Shown: positions 1-20,300 of the stretch, in pieces | Layout of the letters: every line of letters starts with the position of its first letter | How positions within the stretch are numbered: position 1 is the stretch's first letter | Source: Hypomesus transpacificus | Lineage: Eukaryota; Chordata; Actinopteri; Osmeriformes; Osmeridae | Direction: 5' to 3' | DNA length: 64,000 bases | Assembly: GCF_021917145.1 (NCBI RefSeq) | Contig: NC_061078.1 | Span: forward strand, 7,355,076 to 7,419,075 | Made by a program: the position numbers and the translations under genes | The notes under the pieces: model-generated | Told to the model about the DNA's origin: nothing | The model's database searches: none | What the model saw: only the letters and a program-made list of their open reading frames with translations

Positions 1-929
1 ATATTAGTTACTAAATTAGTAACGATCCTCTAAAGATCATATGAAATGGTAGTGGATGACAGCTCAGGTGGTAGTTGAGAGACTGTAATCGGTTCACACT
101 GTCTTCCCCTTTATGCCAACAGAGATGGTGTTGTAAGACTGGATGAGGGGTACCTCGTTCACGGGCCCATGGATTCACAGACTTTGCATCTTCATCCACT
201 TGCTTACAAGTGGGAAATGTGTTTCTCTCCTCCTAACCTTCCTCTTTCTCTCATACAACAGGTGTTCCAATTTGCATATTAAGCTTACATGTAAAAGCTA
301 AATCAGACCCTTTTAGTTATGTTTCCTATACAAGCTCCCTGCCCTGGTCTGGTCTGGGGAAGGAGGTCCGACTCCATACCCTACTGCAGACAGGTGGTCC
401 AATAAAGAGTCATTAAACTTTACGGTCTGTGTTTAAGGCCATGGCACCCTCAGATTCTGGGGGGCAGGGAGTTGCCTCCATACCATGACCCAGACCTGAG
501 GCCTCTTCTGGGGGAAAGACCTTCTATACAAACCCCTCTGCTCCGCTTGATGGAGGTGATGGTCAGGAGACAGGGCTAGGCAAAGGAGATCATTGTAAAG
601 GAATGTAGGACAATACACATGATCTGATACCATCACCATGCGCACACACACACACAGAGACACACACCGACACACACCAGCCCTGGCATCCCAGGAATTC
701 TAACAGTGCCTTCACAAACTCGGGAGATGACAAAGACATCAAGGACACTCTTAGCGTGTGTGTGTGTGCATGTGTGTGTGTGTGTGTGTGTTTATCCAGT
801 ATGTCTCTGATGATACCATATAAGAGGATGTTGCCCCCTGCCAGGTTGAGGTGTTACAGTAGTAGTTCTTCATTCTTGTGAATGAAAGGTGTGGAGAAAC
901 ATCTGTTGGTATGTGGGTGTTGTTTGAAG

Positions 930-1314
930 CCCTCCAGACCCCAGGACTCATCACAGCCCAGTAGACCTCCTCCAGACCCCAGGACTCATCACAGCCCAGT
1001 AGACCTCCTCCAGACCCCAGGACTCTTCACAGCCCAGTAGACCTCCTCCAGACCCCAGGACTCTTCACAGCCCAGTAGACCTCCTCAGGACCCCAGGACT
1101 CTTCACAGCCCAGTAGACCTCCTCAGGACCCCAGGACTCTTCACAGCCCAGTAGACCTCCTCCAGACCCCAGGACTCTTCACAGCCCAGTAGACCTCCTC
1201 CAGACCCCAGGACTCTTCACAGCCCAGTAGACCTCCTCAGGACCCCAGGACTCATCACAGCCCAGTAGACCTCCTCCAGACCCCAGGACTCTTCACAGCC
1301 CAGTAGACTTCCTC
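930..1314. repeat. 38-bp minisatellite, about 10 copies
   Basis: Successive copies of CAGACCCCAGGACTC recur every 38 bp (for example 935, 973, 1011 and 1049), alternating between two variants (CTCCTCCAGACC and CTCCTCAGGACC). The array leaves a frame open on the minus strand without being a gene. Confidence 0.95.
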
Positions 1315-2063
1315 CTTCCTTTGCTGCAGTGGCTACAGCTAACGCTGCCTCGCCTACGTACCACCACACATTTGCCCTCTTCTCCCCATCTGACCCCCTC
1401 ACCTTCTCATCCCTGAGAGCCAGCGAGGAAGGAAGGGGAAGCAGCCACTTAACACCCTCCACCCCCCCCTCCCCCTGCCCCTCCCCCTTTCCAGAATGCA
1501 CTGAGAAGAGCCTTGACATTGAGAGGCCATCCCAACACAGAAGAAGAAGAAGAAGCGACCATAAACATCCATCAACCATGAGGGTCTGCAGAGGTCGAGG
1601 CCTAGCCACACCCCCGACATCACTGCCCCTGGTGCCACCCAACACCCCCCCTCCACAACAACCTCCCCGGGCCCCCAAAGGATACAAAGACGTCCAGTGC
1701 AGAGCCACTCACATCACACACAATGACATCGGCAAAAACAGTCATAAACCCTCCTGTTCACAATGCCCCATTCCAGCTTAAAATGAGAGTTAAATGTGGT
1801 GGAGAACCAACAGCAGGCCACAGAGGCCAGAGGGGTCAACAACAGCTTTCTGTCTCCCTGGCGACCCATCGTGTAAATCTGTCAGTAGGCTTTGTGTTTC
1901 AGTTCTAACTGCCCTTGTATGATTAATATTCTTTTTCTCGGCCTCTGACCTCACAGGGCCAGTGTGAGTGTATGTGTGTGTGTATTTGTGTGTGTTGGTG
2001 TTGGGGTCTTACAAGGCCACAACAATGCTGCACTCATCTGTCCTAGCATGGATTTAAGACGGA

Positions 2064-2105
2064 GGGATGGATGGAAGAATGGATGGATGGATAGATGGAT
2101 GGATG
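2064..2105. repeat. GGAT tetranucleotide repeat
   Basis: Imperfect run of GGAT/GGAA/AGAT units. Confidence 0.9.
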
Positions 2106-3209
2106 TGGAAATCCTTGAGTCATGACTCATTCTCTGAATCTTTTAAATGGTAGTTTAATGGATTATAGAAAAGGCATTACATGGTTTTTCACACACTTGG
2201 ATGAGTAATAACAAGTTAGAACTGCAAGAACTGGTTCTCAATCACATGACTGTGAGCATTCTCTCTCTCTCTTTTGTTCTTTTGTCACTCTTTCTCTAGT
2301 GACAGAATGGCACATAAACCAGCTCTATTCCAACACAGTTAAAACAGTTGTACTAGATGGTCCTTACACTGGGAGTCAACATGATGTTGATGAGGCAGGA
2401 TGTGGACAGGAAGTGGAGAGGCAGCCATGACAGTTAGGTGACCACATCCTGTCTTCCATCTCCCTGTCTGCCTGTCGCTTCCTGTCTAGGGCTTGGCTTC
2501 CTCTGGAATCACATCTGGCCAATCAAAAGACAGAGGCCATTCCACAGGACACGCCTACAGAGGAGCAGGACCAATAGGATGACCACCAGAGATCCAGAGA
2601 ACATTGTGGAACCCTGCAGTACAGTAACAACAAAGGACCAGGGCAAAGTTCTGCTAAAGCTGACTCTGGTTTGACAAATGACTGACTCCAACTGCGGGGT
2701 ATAGAATTCTTTAAATCAATCTATCCTCCTTAACAATATGAATCTATCTTTTTGTCTCTGTCTCTCCGGCTCCCCCTTCTCCTTCGTGTTTTTCCTCTCC
2801 TCTCCCTAAGCCGGTGTGAAGAGCAGTTTGGAAGCACCCCCTCACTGCGCCCCAACAGAAAGAGACCCCTGATTTGTGGAGTGTGCCTCACACCCCTCTC
2901 TTCTGTGCCCCTCTCTCTCTCGCTCCCTCGCTCCCTCCGTCCCTCTTTTCTTCTCAGGCTCTGATGTAATCCCAAAACATCCAGAGGAGCAGCTGCAGAG
3001 CGAAACTGCCTTCCCTCTCTCCCTCTCTTTCTTTCTCTCAGTCTCTTTCTTTCCTTTCTCTGCTCCTGCGGAGGCATGTGAGGCCGTGGCTGGGCGGGAG
3101 ACGAGGGGCGCCGAGACAATCAGCCTCTTTCTCTCCTTCTAGAAAGGTCTGTCACTCCACCACTCCGTTTGTCATGCCCTCTGTATCTACAGGAGGCTGG
3201 ATGAGCCAG

Positions 3210-3370
3210 ACACACACACAGACAGACACACAGGCAGACAGACAGACACACAGGCAGGCAGGGGGACAACAGACAGACAGGTAGTCACAGACAGGTAGGC
3301 ATGGGGGAAACAGACAGGCAGGCAGACAGTCAGGCAGTCAGACAGGTAAGCACGGGGAGAGAGACAGACC
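3210..3370. repeat. CAGA/CAGG tetranucleotide repeat tract
   Basis: Degenerate mix of CAGACAGA, CACACAGG and GGCAGGCA units, open in both directions. Confidence 0.85.
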
Positions 3371-6235
3371 ATTTTAAGCAGTCAGACAAACTCTAAACTG
3401 ACAAATACAATCTCTACACAGCGAGTTCTGCCTGTGCTACTGTAACACAAGCTAATGCTAACATGTTTTGTCCTGCAGTGTCTGAGTCTGGAAAGATGCT
3501 CACCTGAATCTGACAGGCTTGCTGAGGAAACCAGATCCACAGTCTGCTAGTCGAGGTTTCAGCCCAGCTGTCTTTATGGTCGATACAGAGAGAAGAGTCT
3601 CAGATCAGGACTGGCCAGGTGAGGTTAACTTAGGAAGGGAGAGAGGGAGGGAGAGAGGCAGTCCTTGGATTGACTTTGCTGATAGCATTGTTTCATTGTG
3701 GTAGTCCTGTGACTTTGAGCATGTCTCACAGTAAGGTAGAAATGTTGTTGCAGCATGATGCAGAAGGTGGTTAGATTTAACATCTAAAAACATGAAAGAA
3801 CATGCATCCCAGAATTCTATAGTTCCATTTGACCTTTGGGGGTTAGGGGTAAACCACACTACCTACTTTGTGTGTGTTTGAGAAAGAGAAACAGGACCTC
3901 TCTTCCCTCCCTGCAGGCACAGGAAATGCTATGCTTCCCCAGAAGCAAGAAGCCAACAGTAAATAAACACCAGTACCCCACATCTCAACACACGCATAAC
4001 ATAACACACACACACACCAGAGTAGACTGACGGATGGAATGCCTGGCTTTCAGGTCAGAGTTCAAAGGTTGTTCATGTGCGACTGATCAGAGGTGAAACA
4101 GACAGAGTGCAGAGCACAAGGCATCCGGACTGCACACACACACACACAGACACACACACACGTAGCTCATTAAGAGGTGAAACAGAGGTGGTAGTCAGCA
4201 GTTCCAGAGATGGTGAGAGGGTACGTAGTGAGAGGGAGATAAGGGGTGGAGGCATACCAGGGGCTGGGAGGGCTGCAGCCCAGACCACCGGTAATACTGC
4301 GCCAACCTGTCAGGGCTTGTGCCCATACCCTCTTTGGATTCCTGGCATTGAAATCGCCAGCCACCAATGTTTGCTCATGTGTTGAGAGGGAAGAGAACTC
4401 CTACATTATATTAGGGGTCATGGGCTATGGGTTAGGGTTAGAGTTATGGTCAATGTTGTAACCGTAGACTACTGTAGACTGTGTGACAGAGTAGCCCTAC
4501 AAAACTTGTAGAAATCAGGAGTTTCACAAGTTTTGTGAAAAAACATAGGGGCTTTCTCAAAACTTTGGAGAAGGCCCCCCCCCCCCCCTCTTCCTCCTAC
4601 CCCTTTTCACCATCTCCTCCCCCACCAAAGACCTCAGTAGCAGGAGAGAACTTTGGAAAAGAATGCCTTATTCACCAATCCCTATCTTCCAACAGTCCAC
4701 CACATGCAAATTATGCTGCATCTGCCTGCTGACATTACAGTAAGTTCCTGCTCATTGAGGAAGGTTATAGTTTACAGTTTGCTCAACACTGGGTGAGATT
4801 AATACAGAGGGATAGTGATAGACCAGGAGAGGGAGAGAGCAATATGAAGTGTTTGTGTGTGTGTCAATGCTTGCTTGAATATGTGTGTATGTGTGTGTTT
4901 GTGTGCGCGTGTGTGCCTCTCACAGAGTTCTGAATGCAGAGCTGTCCAGGGCTGATTTCACGGCTGGATGATCATAGGAGTCCAGCCTAACTTTACAGAC
5001 AGCTGCACACACCCCCCCCCCCCCCCCGCCCAACTCTCTATCTTCAGTCCATATTCTTCCATTTCTCTCACTCCACATCTCTAAATGTCCTTTTAATGTT
5101 CTTCCCTACTATCTTTCTCCCTCCACCACCTCTCCCCCACCTCCCTCTCTCCCTCCTCCTCCTCCTCCTCCTCCCAGAATCACCATGATCATTGTGTACT
5201 ACAGTCTTATGTCTCATGTCCGACACCCTGTACTGTCCCACCCACCCCTAAACCCCCTCCCCCCCCCCCATCTCCTCCCTTCCTGACCCCTGCAGGTTGA
5301 CCTCTGTCCCAGGGGTTGTCAGGGCTCAGCCTGTAAGGAGCTTAGCTGCTTCCCACATCGCAAGGCTCGGGAACTGGAGTGCAGATAAACCACTGACAAC
5401 CTCAACCAGCATTAACTAGCCTTACAACACAAACGACAAACCACATAAAATGACACTAACACAGACTTATAGGCAGACACACACAAACACACACATGTAC
5501 ACACACATACAAATACATAAACACTCACTCCCTCCTCCTGCCACTTCCACTTCCTGCCACTTCCACTTCCTGTCACCTCCACTTCCCTTACAGGATGAGG
5601 AGGAGGCTCTCCTACACTGTTTGGGGTTTACTGTCCAGACCCAAAATTACAAGGTTTCATTTAAATGGTGATCACAACAACACAATATTCTCTTTCAAAC
5701 CATGTTCACAACATCACAGAAGACAGAGTCCATCAGGTCTTTAGAAGGACTTAGCACTGAGGTCCCCACGGTGACATCAGAAGATGTCCTGGTCTCCAGT
5801 CAGCCAGGTTCGGTGAGGAGTGTCTCTTACATGGCCTCTGTAAGGAGATGTGATCAGGGGAAACTATGCAGAGGTTAGACACTGGAATGGGAGGAGAAAG
5901 AGGGGGAGGAAAGGAGAGATGGGGGAGGCTGAGAGGGGGACAGACGGGTGAGACCAGTAGCTACGTTCATCTGGTTAAAATAACTTTGGAAAGAGAGAAG
6001 GGGGAAGGGAAGAAAGAGCAGAGGTAGAGAGGGAGGGATGGAGGGGGAGGAAGGAGCGGGGGAGGGATAAAGGGGGAGGGGGAGTAAGCTTCGTTCCTGA
6101 GGCTAATACTGGTCTTATTGTCCGGAGTGTGTGGGAATCCAGGAACACTTCCTTCAAGAGTGATTAGAGGGAAACTCAAGATGCCGTATAACTGACCCCT
6201 CTCACATTCTACACAAGTAGGTACAAACCTGCCTT

Positions 6236-6248
6236 GCTCTCTCTCTCT

Positions 6249-6316
<68 letters not shown>

Positions 6317-6317
6317 T
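6236..6317. repeat. (CT)n microsatellite
   Basis: Nearly pure CT dinucleotide run with a few interruptions. Confidence 0.95.
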
Positions 6318-7184
6318 TCATACACACACACACCAAGCATTAAGCACTAAGCCCAGTGAAAAATATGCTGTTGTTTAAATATCAGAGAGGGGTAATTTAA
6401 CAATGAATAAATATTACTTCCCTGTGTTGATGATGTTGCTAAATGACCATGCTAGACTGCACACCTAAACACGAACCAATCTCTGAAGTGTTATGTAAAT
6501 GTTACGATGGCACCTTCAAAACACTTTCCCTCATTCTCAGAGGTCAAAGGTTGAGCCATACCACTACCCCATGTAGGTTTACGCTCCAACCAGGTGTAAC
6601 TAACCAGATTGTTAAACAATTAGAATCAGTTGGGCTAGGTTAGAAGTTGATCAGCAACAGTGTTGGAAAGCTGACTTGCCGGGGGCATCCAGGGTATGAT
6701 ACTGACATCTCTTGGGGGACTGGAGTAATGCTCTTAGGTGGGCACACAAAATCCTTCACACACACACTCTGTTGTCACACACACTTGCTGGTATTTTTTC
6801 TTTTTACTGTAGTTTATCTTTACATATAATATCCACCCACTCTAACACCCTTCCGCCACCCACCATACCCCTCCAAGCCTTGCCACACACACATGCAGAC
6901 AAACTCATTTATGTTACTGTAAATACCCACCCTTTAAACACATGCATTCACACACCCACACAAACACACAGCCGGAGGACAGCTGCTGGGCTCTCCTGTA
7001 CACAGAACCTAACCTTTTAGACTGAGCCACCCAGCCTCCCCCAACTGCCTTTTCTTCTCACCTGTATGCTAATAACCCTCCACTGAGAAAGAGAGAGAGA
7101 GAGGGGCGAGCGGCAAGACAAGAGAGAGGGAGAGAGAGAGGGGAAAAGAGAGAGGCAGGCGAGAGGCAAGCGAGAGAGGCATGC

Positions 7185-7186
<2 letters not shown>

Positions 7187-7232
<46 letters not shown>

Positions 7233-7233
7233 A

Positions 7234-7332
<99 letters not shown>
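7187..7332. repeat. (GA)n microsatellite inside a longer purine tract
   Basis: Long GA run embedded in a 7080-7515 purine-rich tract. It gives false Ser-Leu and Arg-Glu repeat frames on opposite strands. Confidence 0.95.
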
Positions 7333-8127
7333 CTGGGAGAGAGAAAAGCAGAGGAAAGAAAGAAAAAGAGAGACTGAGGGAGAGAGGGGGACAAAGAGAG
7401 AGAGGTGGGGGAGAGGCAGAGAGAGATGGAGAGGGGAGAGAAAGGGAGAGCGAAAGAGAGGGGAAGAGAAAGAGAGACAGAGTGAGGGAGACAGACAAAG
7501 AGAGAGGGAGAGAGTGAAAAAAGGTGCCAGACGGGTATTCAGGTATGTGGGGGATTCTGCTGTGTAAGAAGGTGTTTCAGGCCAGAGCAGGTATGGCATC
7601 ATGCCCCTAACAGCCAACGAGGCCAGTATTCCTGCTCCCACGCCACCAGGTCTACACACATCAGTGTTGCCAGGTGGCACATCAGTCTGACAGGAAACAC
7701 AGGTACATGTGTGTTTGTACAGGATGCTGTGTCAGTGTGGGGGGTGGGGACAATTAGGAAAGGCTGGGTATAGACTGAGAGGGTTGGGAGATATGGGGAG
7801 AATGGGGAGAGATGGGAAGGGAGGGGGAAATGGGGGAGGGAGGGGAAGAGACGGGGGATTAGTAACTTGATGATGGCCCCTCTAAAGGCAGGCTTGTTTG
7901 TTCTGTCCTGTTTGAAGTAAACATATGTTGTGTTGGAGGAATATATAGCCTTTGGAATGCCTGTGTAAGTGTGTTTGTGTGTGTCTGTTTGTCTGTTTAT
8001 GTTGTGATTAGGTGTGTTTGTTTGTATTTTTCTGTTGTGATTGGGTGTTCGTGTTTGGGTTTGTCACAGATGGTGTGTATTTGTTAGTGTTTGTGTGTGT
8101 GTGTGTTTGTATATTTGTATGTTTGTT

Positions 8128-8130
<3 letters not shown>

Positions 8131-8158
<28 letters not shown>

Positions 8159-8160
8159 AT
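8131..8160. repeat. (GT)n microsatellite
   Basis: Run of GT at the end of a TTTG/GT-rich stretch. Confidence 0.85.
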
Positions 8161-8280
8161 GGCCTCTTGAAGTTATTCCAACAGTAGGGTGCCTCCAAGT
8201 ACACATATGTGGGTCACATTAGGCATGGTAACTATGGTAACCTAGGCTATAGAAAGAACAAACACTTGTGGGATTTTACT

Positions 8281-8286
8281 TTTATT
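8281..8286 (-). terminator. tpcn2 poly(A) signal (AATAAA)
   Basis: TTTATT on the plus strand reads AATAAA on the minus strand, about 430 nt after the tpcn2 stop codon. This predicts a 3' UTR of roughly 8262-8716. No transcript evidence is available. Confidence 0.65.
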
Positions 8287-8356
8287 TAAAAAAAGAGCAC
8301 CCTTCTACACAAACCTTTACATAAAACTGCTACTCCAGTGTAGTTATCAGGCACAT

Positions 8357-8419
8357 ATATATATATATATATATACATATAAATATATATATATATACAT
8401 ATAAATATATATATATATG
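8357..8419. repeat. (AT)n repeat in the tpcn2 3' UTR
   Basis: Two near-identical AT-rich blocks joined by ACATATAAAT. In the minus-strand transcript this would be a self-complementary AU stem inside the predicted 3' UTR. Confidence 0.85.
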
Positions 8420-8716
8420 TACATGTAAAACATCTCATATTTTTTAATCTTTCATTTTTTCTCAGTGACAGCCATTGAGAGCAAGCAGACAGTTAGCTGG
8501 CGGCCCCTCAGGGCAGCGCACAGCTGGGAATCCCCACAAGAGACATCTACACAACCACAAGCTAGCCTTTCCCTTTTTACACACCATGAAATACTTTTAA
8601 ATTAAAACTTAAATATTCACTAAATGCCATAGAAAGTACTGAAATATTCATCCATGGGCAGTCAAATGACGGCTGTGACACATGTGATATATGAGAGAGG
8701 GTGTGGGGACGCAGGA

Positions 8717-16418
<7,702 letters not shown>

Positions 16419-17004
16419 AAAGTTGTTCACTGGAGCGAACCAAAAACAATTAAACTGACCTTTACTGTGGGCTACTTGTGAAGGAGATTAAAAGTGAAAG
16501 TTAAACTAGAATTTGAGAATAAAACAAATAAGTTAATAGTCCACGAGTCAGTCCCCTGTCATTAAACTTTACTTCCCAAAATCTCCCACTGCTTTTAAGT
16601 CAGTTCCTTAAGTGAAATAGCCGTAGGGGAAAATCTGTTTTTAGGTAACGTCCCAGTTTACTCCTCCCTCTGCTGTCTGAAGTATCACTTTACACCATAT
16701 GACGAGCACCGCTCAATATTGGCCAGGACATCCTGTAAACAGTCTATTACGCGCGTATGCAGCACGACTGATGACCATGTTAAACGTCCATCTTATCTCG
16801 TAAAATAGCCTTAAGACCCAATTGATCTTACCTATAACAAAGGGGTATCTGTTGTAGCCTACTTAATTATCATGGTATCGGTGGTTTCACAGTGAAAATA
16901 GAAGATCCAATCACGAAACGGACTTCATTTGAAACATATTCAAGAATAGTAGTTGGAACACCTTACACTCCGTATTTGATTATTATTTTGATTTTTAGAA
17001 ACCG
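16419..17004 (-). promoter_or_regulatory. tpcn2 5' UTR and promoter region
   Basis: Only about 590 bp separate the tpcn2 start codon from the predicted nadsyn1 poly(A) signal, so the tpcn2 core promoter should lie here. A CCAAT box on the minus strand (ATTGG at 16718-16722) is about 300 bp upstream of the ATG. No TATA box is convincing and the transcription start cannot be fixed. Confidence 0.5.
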
Positions 17005-17010
17005 TTTAAT
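17005..17010 (-). terminator. nadsyn1 poly(A) signal variant (ATTAAA)
   Basis: TTTAAT on the plus strand reads ATTAAA on the minus strand, about 340 nt after the nadsyn1 stop. No canonical AATAAA is closer. The predicted 3' UTR is about 17000-17348. Confidence 0.45.
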
Positions 17011-17348
17011 ATACCAGTAAAACATTGAAACCTCAAAAACATACTTTGATCCTATTAACAGTTGAAATAAAGAGACAAAGGACTGGGAAATAGACACTAC
17101 TGTTTGCAGTTTAGATGTCTTCTTTGCTCACAAAACAGCCCAACACGCTGGTCACCAGAGGAACATTCCAAGTCAGCAATATTGAAACTCACTTATATCA
17201 AATGTCTGGTGACTGGGCTAGAACCAGAAAGAACAGTGTGAACACAAGCAGGACAACATTCCTAGCAGTGACAGCAGCTGTGTGGTGTTTGAGTCGTCAG
17301 GCTGCTTCCTCCTGAGCCTTGTGGTTGCAGTACCAGAAAGGCAGCAGC

Positions 17349-20300
17349 TCACACATGGTCATTCCCCGCTTCCATCTGGGCCACCTTAGGAAGAGAAGAC
17401 TCCAGTCACTGATACAGCACTACCCCTGCTGAGTTCATCTGACTAAACCTCATCAGGGTATCAGTACCTGGTTATCAATACACCTGAACTGCCAGCTCCA
17501 GCGGGTGTTGTAGAGGAAAGGTCGGAGGTCAAAGCGGTTGTCATCAGGGCCGTAACTCTCTGCGTGGTAGGAGGGAGTGATTGTGGTCATCTTGTGTCTG
17601 TTCACAGAGTACATCCTGAAGAAGTGCTTCACCTTGCTCGCCACCTGTAAGAAGCCACACAGATTGAGATATCATGTGCATGCTAGTTAAAGTAAGGCCT
17701 CCCTCGTTATATGATGAAGGTTTCAGACTGTTATCGACAACCTCATACAACCATATATTGATGACCACATTTCATAAAGGTGGTTGTAATCATTTACTTT
17801 CTGTAATCATTTACCCTTCAATGGCAGAAAAGGAAGAAGTGACGTACAGGAGGCCAGAGTGTGGTGGACACAAGGTGGTGACCAATTAGGGCCTTTCATC
17901 AGGGTGATTTATATATTTATCGTTCCCGTAGCCAATGAGGTACAGACCTGCAGGGGGGAGAAGGCATCTTTCCAGGTATGGATGAGTTTACAGAACATGC
18001 TATAGGGGCCACACTTTGAAATCTTCCTCAACCGACCAATCACAGACAGTTCTGAGTAGGTCATCCCCATATCTGCCTGTTGAGAGAGAAAGAGAGAGGG
18101 GGGACAGTGTAGGGCCAGGTCATATTACACCAGAAAATACAGTATAGGAGCCCTAACAAGCAGGTGTACAGATCACGTCTGCACTGTACAGGATGCAGCA
18201 TCAGAAAGGATGGATATGGAGTCTACAGAAGCTGGGAGGCAGTTTCACACCCAGAACAGTGCACGCCTAGTAGTTTGTAAGCCTCGGTAGAGCAACCACC
18301 TGATTACCTCATCAGTCTGCGACACCTGTCCGTCCAATAGGGGCTCCAGCTCTGCGGTGGGCGGGGCAGCCAGGATGCTGCAGGGGAAAAATGGGTCATG
18401 TTACAGTGGTTTACATCTTGCCTCTGGTACTCCTCCAGATGTTGTATCTTCCTAAATGTTCCACCACAACACCTCGTCAAACGGAGACAGAAAGTAGAGA
18501 GGAAGTACGCGAGTAGAGGAGAGAAGATGCTGAGGTGTACCCGACCTCCTGAGGGATGTGAGGTGGAATTGCTCCACACAGTACTGCAGGAACCTCTTCA
18601 AGTCTGTCTTACTGACCCCCCCAATGGGATTGATGTCTGCACTGGAGCAGTCGTACTTTGTGAAGTAACCTGTCAGACTGCAGGAGAGAAGAAGGGAGAA
18701 GAATGGGGATGAGGCGACGGGAAAAGAGAGGCTCGAATGAAGCAACGGAAAAAGGTGAGAGCAGTTAATGAAGAGAGAGGAGAGTGAGACCCGTAAAAGG
18801 GTTGGACACATGTGGGGACAGATGACATTTGGATAACTGCTTTTAATTTGTTTCCGTATTCGGTTGGTCTAGTATTGCAGTTTTCTGAGTTCCTAATGGG
18901 TGGGTCAGCCATGGCTTGTCTCCAGCTTTCACCTCTCGTCCACATTGGCTGAGCCCAGGACCAGCAGTCCTCCAGGTCGACCCAGAGACCACAGGCTCAG
19001 CTGGGCAAACAGGTAGGCCAGAATCATCCTAACACGAGCCTGACACAGGGGAAGGGGGACATAGGGATGGGGGGACGGGGGGAAGGTTGGTTAAAAAGCT
19101 CAGTCACAGATGGTTGGGGTAGAGAACACTTCACCACAAACACAAAAACCACTAACCGTAGCAAACACGAACACATACCCTGCCTACTCAGATCACACCA
19201 TTAAACTGACAGTCATCAGTGCTAGGTTTGTGGTAAGCTTGTTTGAAAGTTTTTTAACCATGGTGTTAGCGTGTCGTGTGAACATCGTTAGAGCCGCACC
19301 CAGAACCCAACTACTTGGCTGAGGGTTAGGGTATGTTTCATTAGTTTCACCCTCTGCAAAGAAGCCCATGGTCATGCGGCCCAGAACAACCAGGAGACAT
19401 GAATCTACCCCACCTGAACATTTTGCAGGGCCAGGTTCTCTCTGCTGCTGCCTCCGTTGGCACGGAACTGGGGCCACTTCCCGGTTACCATGGAGAATAT
19501 TCCCAGAATGCCCTTCACAGCCATGTCAATGCTGAGGTTCATGTGAGAGCTGTGGAAACAAAAGTGGCAGGTGTGATCTGATTGATCAGATAAGCTCCTG
19601 TTTTGTCTGATTGGCTGCCTATGCTCACTTGCAGATTGACCATTAATTGTCCACTAATTTGGCTGGCTGTGTGATATGACTCTCACCTGATGAACTGACG
19701 AGCCAAATGTTCCATTTTGCACATTCTGATTGGCCAGCCGTGCTCAAGTGCCTGCCCTATTGGCCAACCGTGTTAATCTACCGATGTGACTGGCCAGCCG
19801 TGCTCACCTGCCTATCTGATTGGCCAGCTCCGTGGCCCTGTTGCGTGTGTCCTGGGAGGAGTTTTCGCTGGCCATGTAGCATGTGGAGAAGAGGTGTCCA
19901 CACAGCTCCCTGGGGTCCTGAGGACGGTAGCAGCAGTCCCCCACCACACGCTGCACATCCTCCAGGACCTGCCTGTCTGGGTGGGGGCAGGGAAAGGGAC
20001 TCTTCAACCTCTCTAACTCTGAAGGTAGCATGAGACTGTGGCTACGAGATTCAACTGTCTCATGGAGGTTTTGTGTGTGTACTCACTGCCATCTTTGACT
20101 GCCTGGCACACCATGGTGCACATGGAGAAGACAATGCAGGCCGTGGACGAGCTATCTACACCCCCACTCAGGGGCAACAGGAACCCTGCCTGGGGGGGGG
20201 GGGGGGGACCGTTTATGTTTCTACAGGTATTTATTCATTCATTCCTTCATCCATCTGTTCACTTATCTACCCCTCCCTTAAAGTTTCTTTCAATTGATCT

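Larger units (their letters stand above)
1..8260. other. Intergenic region, repeat-rich, no supportable gene
   Basis: I find no exon series and no recognisable protein on either strand. Long open frames here coincide with CT/GA, CA/GT or 38-bp repeats, or with proline/serine/arginine-rich low-complexity sequence. Besides the repeats listed separately there are poly-C runs near 4577-4589 and 5011-5028 and GT-rich stretches at 7970-8160. A moderately GC-rich block at 3060-3130 could be regulatory but carries no clear motif. The right boundary is the predicted tpcn2 poly(A) signal. Confidence 0.6.

Noticed and set aside
930..1314. CRISPR-like regular repeat spacing
   Set aside because: It is a head-to-tail minisatellite without unique spacers, in a vertebrate genome.
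1217..1781. Overlapping 150-163 codon frames on opposite strands next to the 38-bp array
   Set aside because: Composition is Pro/Ser-rich on one strand and Gly/Trp-rich on the other, with no recognisable domain or splice context; typical of low-complexity GC-rich DNA.
2730..3119. 129-codon Arg-rich frame on the minus strand
   Set aside because: It is Arg/Glu/Ser low complexity derived from a pyrimidine-rich tract on the plus strand, with no domain.
7058..7680. Long open frames over the GA/CT tract on both strands
   Set aside because: They encode only Ser-Leu or Arg-Glu dipeptide repeats from (GA)n and have no flanking unique coding sequence.
17456..17467. nadsyn1 ending by read-through after exon 17468-17644 (V-L-I-P-stop)
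   Set aside because: A GT donor lies at the boundary and a short downstream exon (17349-17384) gives [11 protein letters not shown], aligning better with the mammalian VLQLE C-terminus. Read-through remains possible as a minor isoform.
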